From Polyangiaceae bacterium (lineage in GTDB: Bacteria > Myxococcota_A > Polyangia > Polyangiales > Polyangiaceae), in NCBI GenBank assembly GCA_041389725.1, contig JAWKRG010000008.1, positions 310,001 to 374,000 of the forward strand: a stretch of DNA of 64,000 nt. Reading direction: 5' to 3'. Position numbers and translations under genes: made by a program. The notes beneath the pieces were generated by a model. The model ran no database searches. It was not told the DNA's origin and was given only the letters and a program-made list of their open reading frames with translations. This document shows, piece after piece, positions 52,445-60,364 of the stretch (the stretch's first letter is position 1; the number at the start of each line of letters is the position of its first letter).

Positions 52445-53497
52445 TCAGGCCGTTGCGCCGCCGCAGCTCGAGCCGGCGCCGGCGGTGCAGCCGAAGCAGT
52501 GGCGGTCGACGCGGATCTCGCGTGCGGTCAAACGCCCTTGATCGAAATCTCTGATGTGCGCCGGTGCCGTGTCTGCGACCGGAAGATCCAGCATTTGATT
52601 GAAATCACAGTCGTACAGCGTTCCGTCCCAGCCCACGCTTAGCAGCGTGCGGCACATGGCGCCGACAGCGGCCGCTGGGTTGAAGGCCTGTGCCAAGCGC
52701 TGCACGTAGTCCTCGAGATTCTCGCTCTGCATCAGCCATTCCAGATAGCGGCTGATGGGCATGTTGGTGATGGTGTAGAGCGCGTCGAAACGCACGCCGT
52801 GGTCTCTCTGCAGTGCGTCGCGCCACTCGCGCTCCAGGGAGGTCTGACAGGCAGGCAAAAACGCGCCCGCAGGGTTCGTGACCAGCACGAGCCTGAGACC
52901 GGACCGCCCGTCGCCATAGCCGAGTTCGTTCAAGCGCTGGAGGGCCGCGATGCTCTTGTCGAATACGCCGTCCCCGCGCTGGCGGTCCGTGGCGAGGGCG
53001 CGGTAATGGGGCAGGGAGCACACCACTTCGACGCGGTTCTCTGCCAAGAACTCCGGGAGATCGGCGTGCGGACCGGTGGTGAGCACGGTCAGATTGCAGC
53101 GATCCATCACGTGGCGGCCGAGGGCTCGAACCTGCTGCACGAGCCAACGAAAGTCGGGATTCAGCTCGGGCGCGCCGCCTGTCAGATCCACGGTTGGGAT
53201 GTCGCTCTTGGCCAGCGCGTCCAAGCAAAGCTCCATGGTCTGCCGGCTCATCACCTCGGCGCGATCGGGGCCCGCGTCCACGTGGCAGTGGCGGCAGGTC
53301 TGGTTGCAGAGCTTCCCGAGGTTCAGTTGCAGTACCTCGATGCCCGTGGGCGCGAAGGGAGCCAGCGCGGCGCCGTGCAGCGCTTGCGAGAACTCCTGTT
53401 GCAGGGGCAAGCGTCGCAACACCGCCAACTGCTCTGTTGGCGACGCCAGCGGTTCGCGGCGGGCGGAGAGCGTGGTCAGGCGTCGCGACATCGTCAC
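52445..53497 (-). CDS. arsS: Arsenosugar biosynthesis-type radical SAM protein
   Basis: 350 residues. The radical SAM motif is CNQTCRHCHVDAGPDR, followed by VDLTGGAPELNPDFRWLV. C-terminal cysteines HCFGCTAGAGSSCGG should bind a second cluster. This layout is typical of ArsS, which makes an arsenosugar from dimethylarsinate in known systems. The neighbour is an AhpD-like gene that usually accompanies it. The GTG at 53495-53497 overlaps that gene's stop; an ATG six bases downstream is an alternative. No arsM or other ars gene is in the window. Confidence 0.9.
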   Translation of the reverse strand: MTMSRRLTTLSARREPLASPTEQLAVLRRLPLQQEFSQALHGAALAPFAPTGIEVLQLNLGKLCNQTCRHCHVDAGPDRAEVMSRQTMELCLDALAKSDIPTVDLTGGAPELNPDFRWLVQQVRALGRHVMDRCNLTVLTTGPHADLPEFLAENRVEVVCSLPHYRALATDRQRGDGVFDKSIAALQRLNELGYGDGRSGLRLVLVTNPAGAFLPACQTSLEREWRDALQRDHGVRFDALYTITNMPISRYLEWLMQSENLEDYVQRLAQAFNPAAAVGAMCRTLLSVGWDGTLYDCDFNQMLDLPVADTAPAHIRDFDQGRLTAREIRVDRHCFGCTAGAGSSCGGATA

Positions 53498-53826
53498 ATG
53501 CTCAGCTTGCCGGCACGGTTGCGCATCTGCACTCCGTGTACCAGGGACGCGCCGCCGCGAATGGCCGCGGCCACGTGTACCGCTTCGGTCAGTTGATCCA
53601 TGTCAGCGCCTTTCTCCAAGGCGGATCGGGAGTAGGCGTCGATGCAGTAGGGGCATTGCACGGCATGGGCCACGCCGAGGGCAATCAGCGCTTTCTCCCG
53701 TTCGGTCAGCGCGCCCTCCTTGAACACGGCGCCGTACCAGGCGAAGAACTTCTCCGCCAGCTCTGGGCAGTTGTCCCCCATCTCCCCAAAGCGTCCCAAA
53801 TCGTGGCTGTCGTAGTAGTGGCTCAT
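53494..53826 (-). CDS. AhpD/carboxymuconolactone decarboxylase-like peroxidase, arsenosugar-associated
   Basis: 110 residues. The CMD core is GVAHAVQCPYCIDAYSRSALEKG, with the redox CxxC. Other signatures are LGRFGEMGDNCPELAEKFFAWYG and RGGASLVHGVQM. The family occurs next to arsS as the arsenosugar biosynthesis-associated peroxidase-like protein. Stop and arsS start overlap, so the pair is one unit. It probably handles redox of an arsenic intermediate; the exact step is not known. Confidence 0.88.
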   Translation of the reverse strand: MSHYYDSHDLGRFGEMGDNCPELAEKFFAWYGAVFKEGALTEREKALIALGVAHAVQCPYCIDAYSRSALEKGADMDQLTEAVHVAAAIRGGASLVHGVQMRNRAGKLSM

Positions 53827-53942
53827 GGCAAGTTTGTCGGCTGGTTTGCTGAAGTACGCGGCTCGACCCGGGTTCGTTTCGCCGGTCGACGTCGAGCAGT
53901 CGACGCGGGCCTGGGCTCACGTATACTGCACGCCGTCGGACA

Positions 53943-54311
53943 ATGGCAGGCGGCGCATATCCCCCCCAAGGCGGCTTCCAGCCCCCCGCGTTCACTCCGC
54001 AGGGCCCCGCAGGCTGGGGCGGTGGCATGTCGAATCAATTCGGCCCGCGACCAGGCGCGCCCTACGGCATCGAACCGGCGACGGGGCGTCCCTACTCCGA
54101 CAAGCAAAAACTCATCGCCTTCATCCTTCAGTTCTTCCTGGGTGCCTTCGGCGCAGGGCGCTTCTACACGGGGCACATCGGCCTTGCCATCGCGCAGATC
54201 ATCGTCACCTGGGCAACCTGCGGCATCGGTAGCATCTGGCCCACCATCGACGCCATCATGATGCTGGTCGGCCAAGTCCCCGACTCGGACGGCCGCCCGC
54301 TGCGCGATTGA
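53943..54311 (+). CDS. TM2-domain membrane protein
   Basis: 122 residues. A Gly/Pro-rich N-terminal half is followed by a TM2 domain: KQKLIAFILQFFLGAFGAGRFY, then HIGLAIAQIIVTWATCGIGSIW and the short segment TIDAIMMLVG. TM2 proteins have two membrane helices and a conserved loop; the function is unknown. The stop is one base before the GTG of the next gene. Confidence 0.88.
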   Translation: MAGGAYPPQGGFQPPAFTPQGPAGWGGGMSNQFGPRPGAPYGIEPATGRPYSDKQKLIAFILQFFLGAFGAGRFYTGHIGLAIAQIIVTWATCGIGSIWPTIDAIMMLVGQVPDSDGRPLRD

Positions 54312-54312
54312 C

Positions 54313-55668
54313 GTGCGACCGGTCGCTGCCAGAGGTTTGCTACTCCTGATCGCGCTGCTCGCGTTGGCGACGGGCAGTGCGGCCACGGGTGTGCGACGAC
54401 TGCAAGTCAGGCTGCTCTTGCGAGGGTGCGAACCCCTTGGCGAGCGCGCCTTGTCGAGCAAGACGCCGCCCAGGATCGCGGCGGTGTTCAGCGATTTCGT
54501 CCAAGCCCCCGGTGGACCCCCGAGCGTGACCGAGGTTGGGCTTGGCGCGGCGGATTTCGAGGGCATCGCGTTCAAGCGAGAGGACTGTGACCTGCCGGAG
54601 CCTGTCGAGGTGATTCCCGACGGAGCTACTTGCGGCAAGGCCACGGTGGGCGTGGCGAGCGCAGCGCTGCCGCCGGGCCGCTACCTCGTACCAAGCGGTG
54701 GCTTGGAGTTCGAAGTCGTCGGCGGTCCACCGGCGCCATGTCCCTCCGAAGCAGCGTACCGCGTGCTTGCCGACAAGCGGCGCCTTGCGCACGAGCAGCG
54801 CGAGCGAGAGCGCGAAGCCCTCGAGCGTCAGCGCCTTCGAGAGTACCAGTTGCGCCAAGAAGAACTCCGGCGCCAGCAAGCGGAAGAAGCACGACGGCAG
54901 TCTGCCTCCGCGACGCACTGCAACCCACCGAAGGTGTGGGTCCCCAGCAGGCGGAGTTGTGTGCTCCCTCCAGGGGTGGAACCCGAACCAACCCCGTCGA
55001 AGTCCTCCAACGCCGGGTTCTGGGACGACCCGAACTGGGAGGACAATCGCAGCGAGTGGGGGTTGGTGGCGTCCCTAGGCGCGGTCGGCAACGCCGCGAC
55101 GTACTCTGCTTCGGGCAAGAACCAGCGCCGTGGATTCGTGGCGGGGGTGACCAGCTTCGGCTTCCGACACTTCGGTCGCTTCGATTCAAGGAGCCCGATG
55201 TCGGAGTGGACCGAACGGGAAGACAACACGATAGAAGGCATGGTGTGGTGTGCACCGGTGCTTTGCTGGATCGCCGGAGCGCTCTTCATGCCGATGCAAG
55301 CTGTGCTCGGCAACGAGCACGGCCTCGATCTGCGGGTGGGCTTGGGGCGCGACTTCCGACCCGACGACGCCAGCACCGCGGTCACCCTGGCGCTGCGTCC
55401 GATCGCCTACGTGTCGCGCGGCAGTCGCTTTTCGACGGCGAGTACGCTCGGAACCATCCTGCCGGAGTTCGGCGTGCAGTTGAGCAGCGACGCCGACGAC
55501 GCCCTGTTCCTTCATTGGCACATCCTGCCCATCGAGACGCGCCTCGGCCGCCACCTGGCGCTCTCTTGGGAAGGCGTCACCGTCGGCCCCCTCATCTCCG
55601 TCGACGGCCCAACCTGGTTCTCCTTCGGCACCGGCCTCACCCTGCAGGCTCTGTCGATCAGCGACTGA
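54313..55668 (+). CDS. Exported protein with coiled-coil and outer-membrane-like C-terminal part
   Basis: 451 residues from a GTG one base after the TM2 stop. Signal peptide GLLLLIALLALATGSA. N-terminal beta domain to about 150, then an Arg/Glu/Gln-rich helix (EQREREREALERQRLREY) at 155-200, and a C-terminal region with alternating strands (WGLVASLGAVGNAAT, GFVAGVTSFGFRHFG, HGLDLRVGLGRDF) ending in Leu/Ser-rich strands, like a small outer-membrane barrel. No enzyme motif. Probably cotranscribed with the TM2 gene. Identity unknown. Confidence 0.75.
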   Translation: MRPVAARGLLLLIALLALATGSAATGVRRLQVRLLLRGCEPLGERALSSKTPPRIAAVFSDFVQAPGGPPSVTEVGLGAADFEGIAFKREDCDLPEPVEVIPDGATCGKATVGVASAALPPGRYLVPSGGLEFEVVGGPPAPCPSEAAYRVLADKRRLAHEQREREREALERQRLREYQLRQEELRRQQAEEARRQSASATHCNPPKVWVPSRRSCVLPPGVEPEPTPSKSSNAGFWDDPNWEDNRSEWGLVASLGAVGNAATYSASGKNQRRGFVAGVTSFGFRHFGRFDSRSPMSEWTEREDNTIEGMVWCAPVLCWIAGALFMPMQAVLGNEHGLDLRVGLGRDFRPDDASTAVTLALRPIAYVSRGSRFSTASTLGTILPEFGVQLSSDADDALFLHWHILPIETRLGRHLALSWEGVTVGPLISVDGPTWFSFGTGLTLQALSISD

Positions 55669-55899
55669 CCGACCCCGCGCCGGAACCCCGATCAGGGAGC
55701 GCAAACCCACGGGAGGTCAAGGAACTACAATGGCTCACTCTCACGCAGGCCCAGGCGCCAGCGAGGTCGCCGGGTTGCCCGATCGCGGAAGCCGCTCTGG
55801 CCAAGCGCGATACCGCGGCGGCGAGAAACTCACAGCTGCCGGCGAATGGGGCTGACTTCGAATCCGACCACGACGCTGCGCTTGCCGGCGCAGAAGAGC

Positions 55900-55924
55900 G
55901 TGGTCATACTGCGAGTATGACCAC
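55900..55924. promoter_or_regulatory. Operator candidate: perfect 10-base inverted repeat over antitoxin start
   Basis: GTGGTCATAC (55900-55909), spacer TGCGA, GTATGACCAC (55915-55924). The ATG of the antitoxin gene (55917-55919) lies in the right arm. VapBC-type pairs are often repressed by the complex binding such a repeat at their promoter. No Shine-Dalgarno is seen just before the ATG, so a leaderless transcript is possible. Confidence 0.82.
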
Positions 55925-56171
55925 GACGGAAAAGATCGCCGTGAGCCTTCCGCATTCGATCGTGGAGCGCGCTCGTCGCGCCGTGCGGGAAGGGCGGGCG
56001 CCCAGCGTCAGCGCCTACGTAGCTTCGGCCATCGAAGAGAAGGCGAAGCTCGACGAACTCTCGATCCTGTTGAACGAGATGTTGGCCGAAACGGGCGGGC
56101 CACTCACGGCGGCAGAGCGCCGAGCGGCGGATCGAGCGCTCGGCGCATCCCCCCGCAAGGGGCGGCGCTGA
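55917..56171 (+). CDS. vapB: VapB-like ribbon-helix-helix antitoxin
   Basis: 84 residues. The N-terminal half has the RHH pattern (EKIAVSLPHSIVERARRAVREG, PSVSAYVASAIEEKAK). The C-terminal half (LDELSILLNEMLAETGGPLTAAERRAADRAL) is the usual toxin-binding tail. The TGATG overlap with the PIN gene marks a toxin-antitoxin operon. The inverted repeat over its start codon is the probable autoregulatory site. Other starts upstream in the frame run into non-coding sequence and are rejected. Confidence 0.88.
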   Translation: MTTTEKIAVSLPHSIVERARRAVREGRAPSVSAYVASAIEEKAKLDELSILLNEMLAETGGPLTAAERRAADRALGASPRKGRR

Positions 56172-56548
56172 TGGTCGGGCTCACGCTGGATGCGGGTGCG
56201 CTCATCGCGTTCGAAAAGAACGACCGCCGCCTGGTTTCCTTGATCGCGCGAGCTTTGGAGCTGGGGCTTCCGCTCGCAGTTCCTGCTGGGGTGGTCGGGC
56301 AGGTCTGGCGCAATGGGCGCCGACAAGTCCGCCTCGCGCGTCTGCTCGCCGCCCCCGAGGTCGACGTCGAGCCTCTCGACGACCTGCGAGCGCGTGCAGC
56401 CGGGCAGCTATGCGGTGTCAGCAAGACGACCGACGTAATCGACGCTTCCGTCGTCCTTTGCGCGCGCGCCCGAGGTGATCGAATCGCCACCTCGGACCCA
56501 GACGACCTGCGCACCCTCGACCCCACCGTACCCCTCATCGTCCTGTAA
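56171..56548 (+). CDS. vapC: VapC-like PIN-domain toxin
   Basis: 125 residues. PIN-domain acidic residues: Asp in LTLDAGALIAFEKNDRR, Asp in KTTDVIDASVVLCARARG, and Asp in IATSDPDDLRTLD. VapC toxins are RNases that cut tRNA or rRNA. The ATG overlaps the antitoxin stop. A few bases after its stop the tRNA-tail repeats begin, so the pair lies at the edge of the island rather than clearly inside it. Confidence 0.88.
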   Translation: MVGLTLDAGALIAFEKNDRRLVSLIARALELGLPLAVPAGVVGQVWRNGRRQVRLARLLAAPEVDVEPLDDLRARAAGQLCGVSKTTDVIDASVVLCARARGDRIATSDPDDLRTLDPTVPLIVL

Positions 56549-56619
56549 CCCGCCCGACCGCCCTAGAGCCGGCCGTGTGCGTTACCTATTCTGAATCCGC
56601 CGCGCCCCGCCGATTCAGA
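56549..56619. other. Short spacer, no gene seen
   Basis: The first 70 bases of the 435-base gap after vapC. The remainder holds repeat copies A and B and about 90 bases before the island's first gene. Confidence 0.5.
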
Positions 56620-56757
56620 GCGGAGGACTTGCCCCGGCGGGAGAGCGACGCAAGTCGCCGCACACTTCATATGATGGACGCACCCCGACGGACATGAGGG
56701 CTAGGTCCGGCAAACCAAGAGATCCCGCGCTTGGAACAACGATTTCACGCCACGTCA
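56620..56757 (-). repeat. tRNA-Leu tail repeat, degenerate copy A
   Basis: About 138 bases with the same order of short blocks as copies B and C: GGAGGACT, CGGCGGGAG, TTCATATGA, GACATGAGG, AAGAGATCCCG. It is more diverged. It abuts copy B, which begins at 56758. Confidence 0.65.
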
Positions 56758-56896
56758 GTGCGAAGGAGAGGACTCGAGCCGGCGGGAGCGCGCCGTATCG
56801 CGACGGCCAGTTCATATGAGGGCCGTCTCGGGACGCCGATGAGGCCGAAGTCCGTCACACCGGGAGATCCCGAGCCGCGAACAGCGCCGTCAAGCG
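56758..56896 (-). repeat. tRNA-Leu tail repeat, copy B (left island boundary)
   Basis: Begins with GTGCGAAGGAGAGGACT, the reverse complement of the 3' end of the tRNA-Leu at 61778. Its first 39 bases (56758-56796) are identical to 61631-61669 of copy C. Further blocks (TTCATATGA, GATGAGGCCGAAGTCCGTC, GAGATCCCGAG) are shared with copy C. Together with C it brackets the island genes as direct repeats. Confidence 0.85.
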
Positions 56897-56983
56897 TGGA
56901 TGAGTGCTGTACTGCGCACGAGTTGTCGGCGGAGTCGGCCGCGGAAGGTCGTGTGTGACGACGCGAAGTGAAAGTGCGACACT

Positions 56984-57730
56984 GTGCTCATGCGCAGATC
57001 GCGGACGCTGACACCCACTCATTGGGTCTACCTGCTCGTTCACGTTGTTCTCGTTCTATTAGGTCTGTCGGTTTGGTCCCAGTGGAGGGGATGGGGCGCC
57101 TCGATCGGAGCCTCCCTGGTGGCCGCGGGAATCACGGGTTGGGTCGTGTTCGTCTACGTAATGCTCTCAAGGCGCACTTCGGACAAGCTCGCAGTACTGG
57201 ATGCTTTCGGGCTGGTCGGTGCGTTCGAGGGACGTTCGACCCGCATCAGGGACGAGTACGATGCGCGCCTTCGGAAGGCCCACAAACACATTGACCTGAT
57301 GGGATTTGGACTACGCGCACTTCGGGAAGACCACGCTGACAACTTCGCCGGATGGGCGTCCAGAACTCACGTTCGCATATTGCTGATCGATCCGCGCCCG
57401 CACGCACGCCAGCGTGATCTGGAGGAGAACAATACCAGGGGCGCAATCGAAGAGGACGTGAAGCAGTTTGCGCGGGCAACGGCGGCCCTGCGAAAGACCA
57501 ACAAGCAGTTCGAAGTGCGACTGTATACGTGCCTGCCTTCGGTCAACGTGTTCCGCATAGATGACGACCTATTCTGGGGGCCCTACTTGATTAGAAAGCA
57601 AAGCCGAAACTCACCGACATTCCTTACAGTCAAAGGCGGGCACCTATATGAGGTCTTCGCGCAGCACTTCGAGGAAATCTGGAGCGATGACCGTCTTTCT
57701 CGGCCAGTCCCTGACGAGTGGGACAAATGA
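56984..57730 (+). CDS. Membrane-anchored DUF5919-like protein (island gene 1)
   Basis: 248 residues; start GTG, with an ATG six bases downstream as alternative. Two membrane helices (YLLVHVVLVLLGLSVWS; GASLVAAGITGWVVFVYVML) are followed by a cytoplasmic domain. The blocks HIDLMGFGLRALRED, THVRILLIDPRP, VNVFRIDDDLFWGPYLI and GGHLYEVFAQHFEEIWSD resemble the DUF5919/phospholipase D-like domain found next to nucleotide-handling genes. No HKD catalytic motif. Its stop overlaps the start of the GHMP-fold gene (ATGA). Codon use is visibly less GC-rich than in the flanks. Likely a membrane sensor or effector of the cassette (inference). Confidence 0.75.
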   Translation: MLMRRSRTLTPTHWVYLLVHVVLVLLGLSVWSQWRGWGASIGASLVAAGITGWVVFVYVMLSRRTSDKLAVLDAFGLVGAFEGRSTRIRDEYDARLRKAHKHIDLMGFGLRALREDHADNFAGWASRTHVRILLIDPRPHARQRDLEENNTRGAIEEDVKQFARATAALRKTNKQFEVRLYTCLPSVNVFRIDDDLFWGPYLIRKQSRNSPTFLTVKGGHLYEVFAQHFEEIWSDDRLSRPVPDEWDK

Positions 57731-58704
57731 AAACAGCTACGGTGCGTTGCTACCCCAGGCTGCACGTTGGACTGGTCGATCTTGCGGGTGCCACCCATCG
57801 GCGCTTCGGCGGGGCAGGCTTCATGATCGCAGCGTGCGAAACGGTAGTTGAAGCACGACCGGAGCCGCGAGAGACGCTGTGCGGATTCGACAATCGAGAG
57901 CACCGAGCAATGCTGGATGTGCAAGAAGCGCTCGCCAGGCTGCGGCGCGAGTTCGACATCCCGCCGATGCGGCTGACCATCCGCGAAGCGCCACCCGAGC
58001 ACATAGGGTTGGGAAGCAAGACGACCTTGGTGCTGTGTGCTCTGGTAGCTGCTCTGTCCGCGGCGGAGCTGCCGCTGCACCGGACGACGATCCAGAAGGC
58101 GAGTGGGCGTGGTGGCGCCTCTGGGGTGGGTGTCCACGCCTTCTTCGATGGCGGATTCATCGTTGATGCGGGGCACAAGGGGGCGCGCGGAGCACCCCTG
58201 CTTCCTTCGGGTGCGACCGCGCCTCAGTCGGTTCCACTCCTGGCCGTGCGCCATACCGTCCCAGAGGATTGGCGGTTCGTCTTGGCGATTCCGGAAGGCT
58301 GTGGGCAATTCAGCTCGACGCGCGAAGTCCAGTTCTTCAGGGACAACACACCAGTGCCGAAAGAGGAGTGCCTGCAAAATCTGGCAACGCTCTATCATGG
58401 CGTTCTCCCCGCCGTGCAGCAGGCAGACCTGTCTCTACTTCGGGAATCGCTCGGCGAGTTGCATCGTTGCGGGTTCAAGGCACGTGAACTTGCAGCGCAA
58501 CCCGACGTCGTCAAACGCGTACTGGGAGTTCTCTCGCCGGTCAGCCGAGTTGCGGCCGGGTTGAGCAGCCTCGGTCCTGTGGTCTACGCGGTATGCTCCC
58601 AGGAGGACGTGGGCCACGTCAGTTCCATTTTGGGTACGGTATCGGACGTTGCAGTTCTCGTCGTGGGTCCCCGCAACTCCGGTTTCGAGGTGCACGTCCA
58701 ATGA
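57727..58704 (+). CDS. RFAP synthase-like GHMP-superfamily enzyme (island gene 2)
   Basis: 325 residues. It opens with YPRLHVGLVDLAGATHRRFGG, then has HIGLGSKTTLVLCALVAAL and the glycine motif GRGGASGVGVHAFFDGGFIV, followed by DAGHKG. These match beta-ribofuranosylaminobenzene 5'-phosphate synthase, which joins a para-substituted benzoate to PRPP with CO2 loss in tetrahydromethanopterin synthesis. No other methanopterin gene is in the window, so another acceptor or product is likely. The ATG at 57727 overlaps the stop of gene 1; the stop overlaps gene 3 (ATGA), so the three are one transcript. Confidence 0.82.
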   Translation: MKTATVRCYPRLHVGLVDLAGATHRRFGGAGFMIAACETVVEARPEPRETLCGFDNREHRAMLDVQEALARLRREFDIPPMRLTIREAPPEHIGLGSKTTLVLCALVAALSAAELPLHRTTIQKASGRGGASGVGVHAFFDGGFIVDAGHKGARGAPLLPSGATAPQSVPLLAVRHTVPEDWRFVLAIPEGCGQFSSTREVQFFRDNTPVPKEECLQNLATLYHGVLPAVQQADLSLLRESLGELHRCGFKARELAAQPDVVKRVLGVLSPVSRVAAGLSSLGPVVYAVCSQEDVGHVSSILGTVSDVAVLVVGPRNSGFEVHVQ

Positions 58705-60329
58705 TGCGCCCCGCGCTCCAAGAGCCGTTCTTCACAGCCCAGAAGCAGCTGGAGGTGTTCTTCTACACTTCAAACGTCGATAAGTTTCTCCAGGCGCGGT
58801 GGGTTTTCGAACGCTGTGGTCTTGTGCTGCGGCACTTTAGGAGCAGGCGTGACCCCTACGATGAGGACTACTCAGCAGACTCCAAATCACTTCTTCGCCG
58901 GGCTGTGCAGGATGTGGTTCGGAGGATCGGGGGTGGTTCCGTCTTTTTCATAGAAGATACGTCCGTGCGGATCGACGCGCTCAGTTCGGTCAACGAGGAC
59001 TTCCCCGGACTGCAGGTGAAGGACTGGTTTGCGCGCACGACCTTCGAAGAACTCGACGCAGCGTTGCGACAGGTGGGCAACCGATCGGCAACCGTGCGAT
59101 CCGACATTGCGCTGCATCTGCCGGGGCTTTCGGAGCCTGTCTTCTTTCACGGTGAGACGCGTGGATCCATTCCTTTGGCTCCCCCCGTATTTCAGCCAAG
59201 CCGTCAGTACCCCTGGCTAACACCCGAGACTTTCAACGGCTGGTTCGTCCCCGACGGGTATAGCCACTGCTTGGGGGAAATGTCGTTGGAGGAGTCGTGG
59301 AGTGTCGACTTCAGGGTTCGATCGCTGGTGGCGCTCATCGGTCGCATCTTGGAGTACACCGTCGCGCTGAACTTGCCATCGACGGCCTATCGCTACGCAA
59401 AGCCACGTGCGGAAACGGACCAGCTAGCGCTGTTCTCTGAGGCGTTCCCGCTCGTGGTGGTCGTTGGGCCGACGTGTGCCGGAAAGACTACGCTTGGAGA
59501 GCATCTGTCGCACCGGCACGGGCACTACTTCATTGAAGCTAGTAGCGTGGTGCGCATGTTCAGGAACGAAACGTCCGGCGCGCAGGGGATGAGCGCATTT
59601 GAATTCGCTCAGCGACTACTCTCTGAAAAGGGAGCGGATGTCGTGGCACGCCAGGTCGTGCGCTTGCTGCGCGCGGGGCACCACTCCAAGGTCGTCATTT
59701 CCGGGTTCCGAACGATCGAAGAGCTAGAAGTAATTCGACGAGAATTCCCGGAAACGCGCACCGTGTTGGTGGAGGCGTCAGAGCGCACCCGATACGAGCG
59801 AAACTTGCGGCGTGCACGAACGGGCGCGCCTCAGGGCTTTGAAGACTTCGTGCGAACCGACAGGGAGCAATGGCAGTTCGGCCTGCTGCGGGTGGCTAGA
59901 GAACTTGCGAGCGTTCGCATTGAAAACGAGCAGTCGCTCGATGGTTTCTATGACCAAATCGATGCAGTCATGGCGGGCGCGACCTCAGAAGTGAAGGGCG
60001 TCGCCACGAACCTGTCGCCGCGGGTCGAGGAAAAGCGAAACCAGCTGCACCGGTGCCTGAGCGCCCTTGAGCATGCTTCTCGCCCACTTACGTGCGACGA
60101 GATTGCCGCGCTGGCCCCAGCTGGGCGCAGACCGTTGCGTCCAAACAACGTGAACAAGATCCTGAAAGGTGCGCCGGAGTTGGCTCGTCGGCTGGATGAT
60201 GGTCAGAACAAGATTCGCTACGAAATTCTACCAGCTGGGCGGGCCTACCTTCGATTTCTCTACAAGAGCGATGCGGCCAGTGGCGACGCACATGCGGTTG
60301 GGGAGGACGAGACGAGTCGGGAGGGGTAG
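58701..60329 (+). CDS. HAM1-like pyrophosphatase - P-loop kinase - winged helix fusion (island gene 3)
   Basis: 542 residues in three parts. Residues about 15-210: HAM1/RdgB-like NTP pyrophosphatase (VFFYTSNVDKFLQARWVFE, SVFFIEDTSVRIDAL, NEDFPGLQVKDWF, FFHGETRGSIPL). Residues about 250-430: P-loop nucleotide kinase with VVVGPTCAGKTTLGEHLS and a lid-like Arg-rich segment (ASERTRYERNLRRARTG). Residues about 445-530: winged helix (QLHRCLSALEHASRPLTCDEIA, VNKILKGAPELARRL). Ordinary HAM1 proteins hydrolyse ITP/XTP and stand alone. The fusion suggests that a nucleotide is cleaved, phosphorylated and sensed together. Stop faces the nucleotidyltransferase gene, 35 bases apart. Confidence 0.82.
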   Translation: MMRPALQEPFFTAQKQLEVFFYTSNVDKFLQARWVFERCGLVLRHFRSRRDPYDEDYSADSKSLLRRAVQDVVRRIGGGSVFFIEDTSVRIDALSSVNEDFPGLQVKDWFARTTFEELDAALRQVGNRSATVRSDIALHLPGLSEPVFFHGETRGSIPLAPPVFQPSRQYPWLTPETFNGWFVPDGYSHCLGEMSLEESWSVDFRVRSLVALIGRILEYTVALNLPSTAYRYAKPRAETDQLALFSEAFPLVVVVGPTCAGKTTLGEHLSHRHGHYFIEASSVVRMFRNETSGAQGMSAFEFAQRLLSEKGADVVARQVVRLLRAGHHSKVVISGFRTIEELEVIRREFPETRTVLVEASERTRYERNLRRARTGAPQGFEDFVRTDREQWQFGLLRVARELASVRIENEQSLDGFYDQIDAVMAGATSEVKGVATNLSPRVEEKRNQLHRCLSALEHASRPLTCDEIAALAPAGRRPLRPNNVNKILKGAPELARRLDDGQNKIRYEILPAGRAYLRFLYKSDAASGDAHAVGEDETSREG

Positions 60330-60364
60330 CAGCCGGGACACAACTCAACAGCTGGCGCGAGGCT

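Noticed and set aside
56171..56548. vapBC as cargo of the island
   Set aside because: It lies outside repeat copy B, so it cannot be placed inside the repeat-bounded segment from this sequence.
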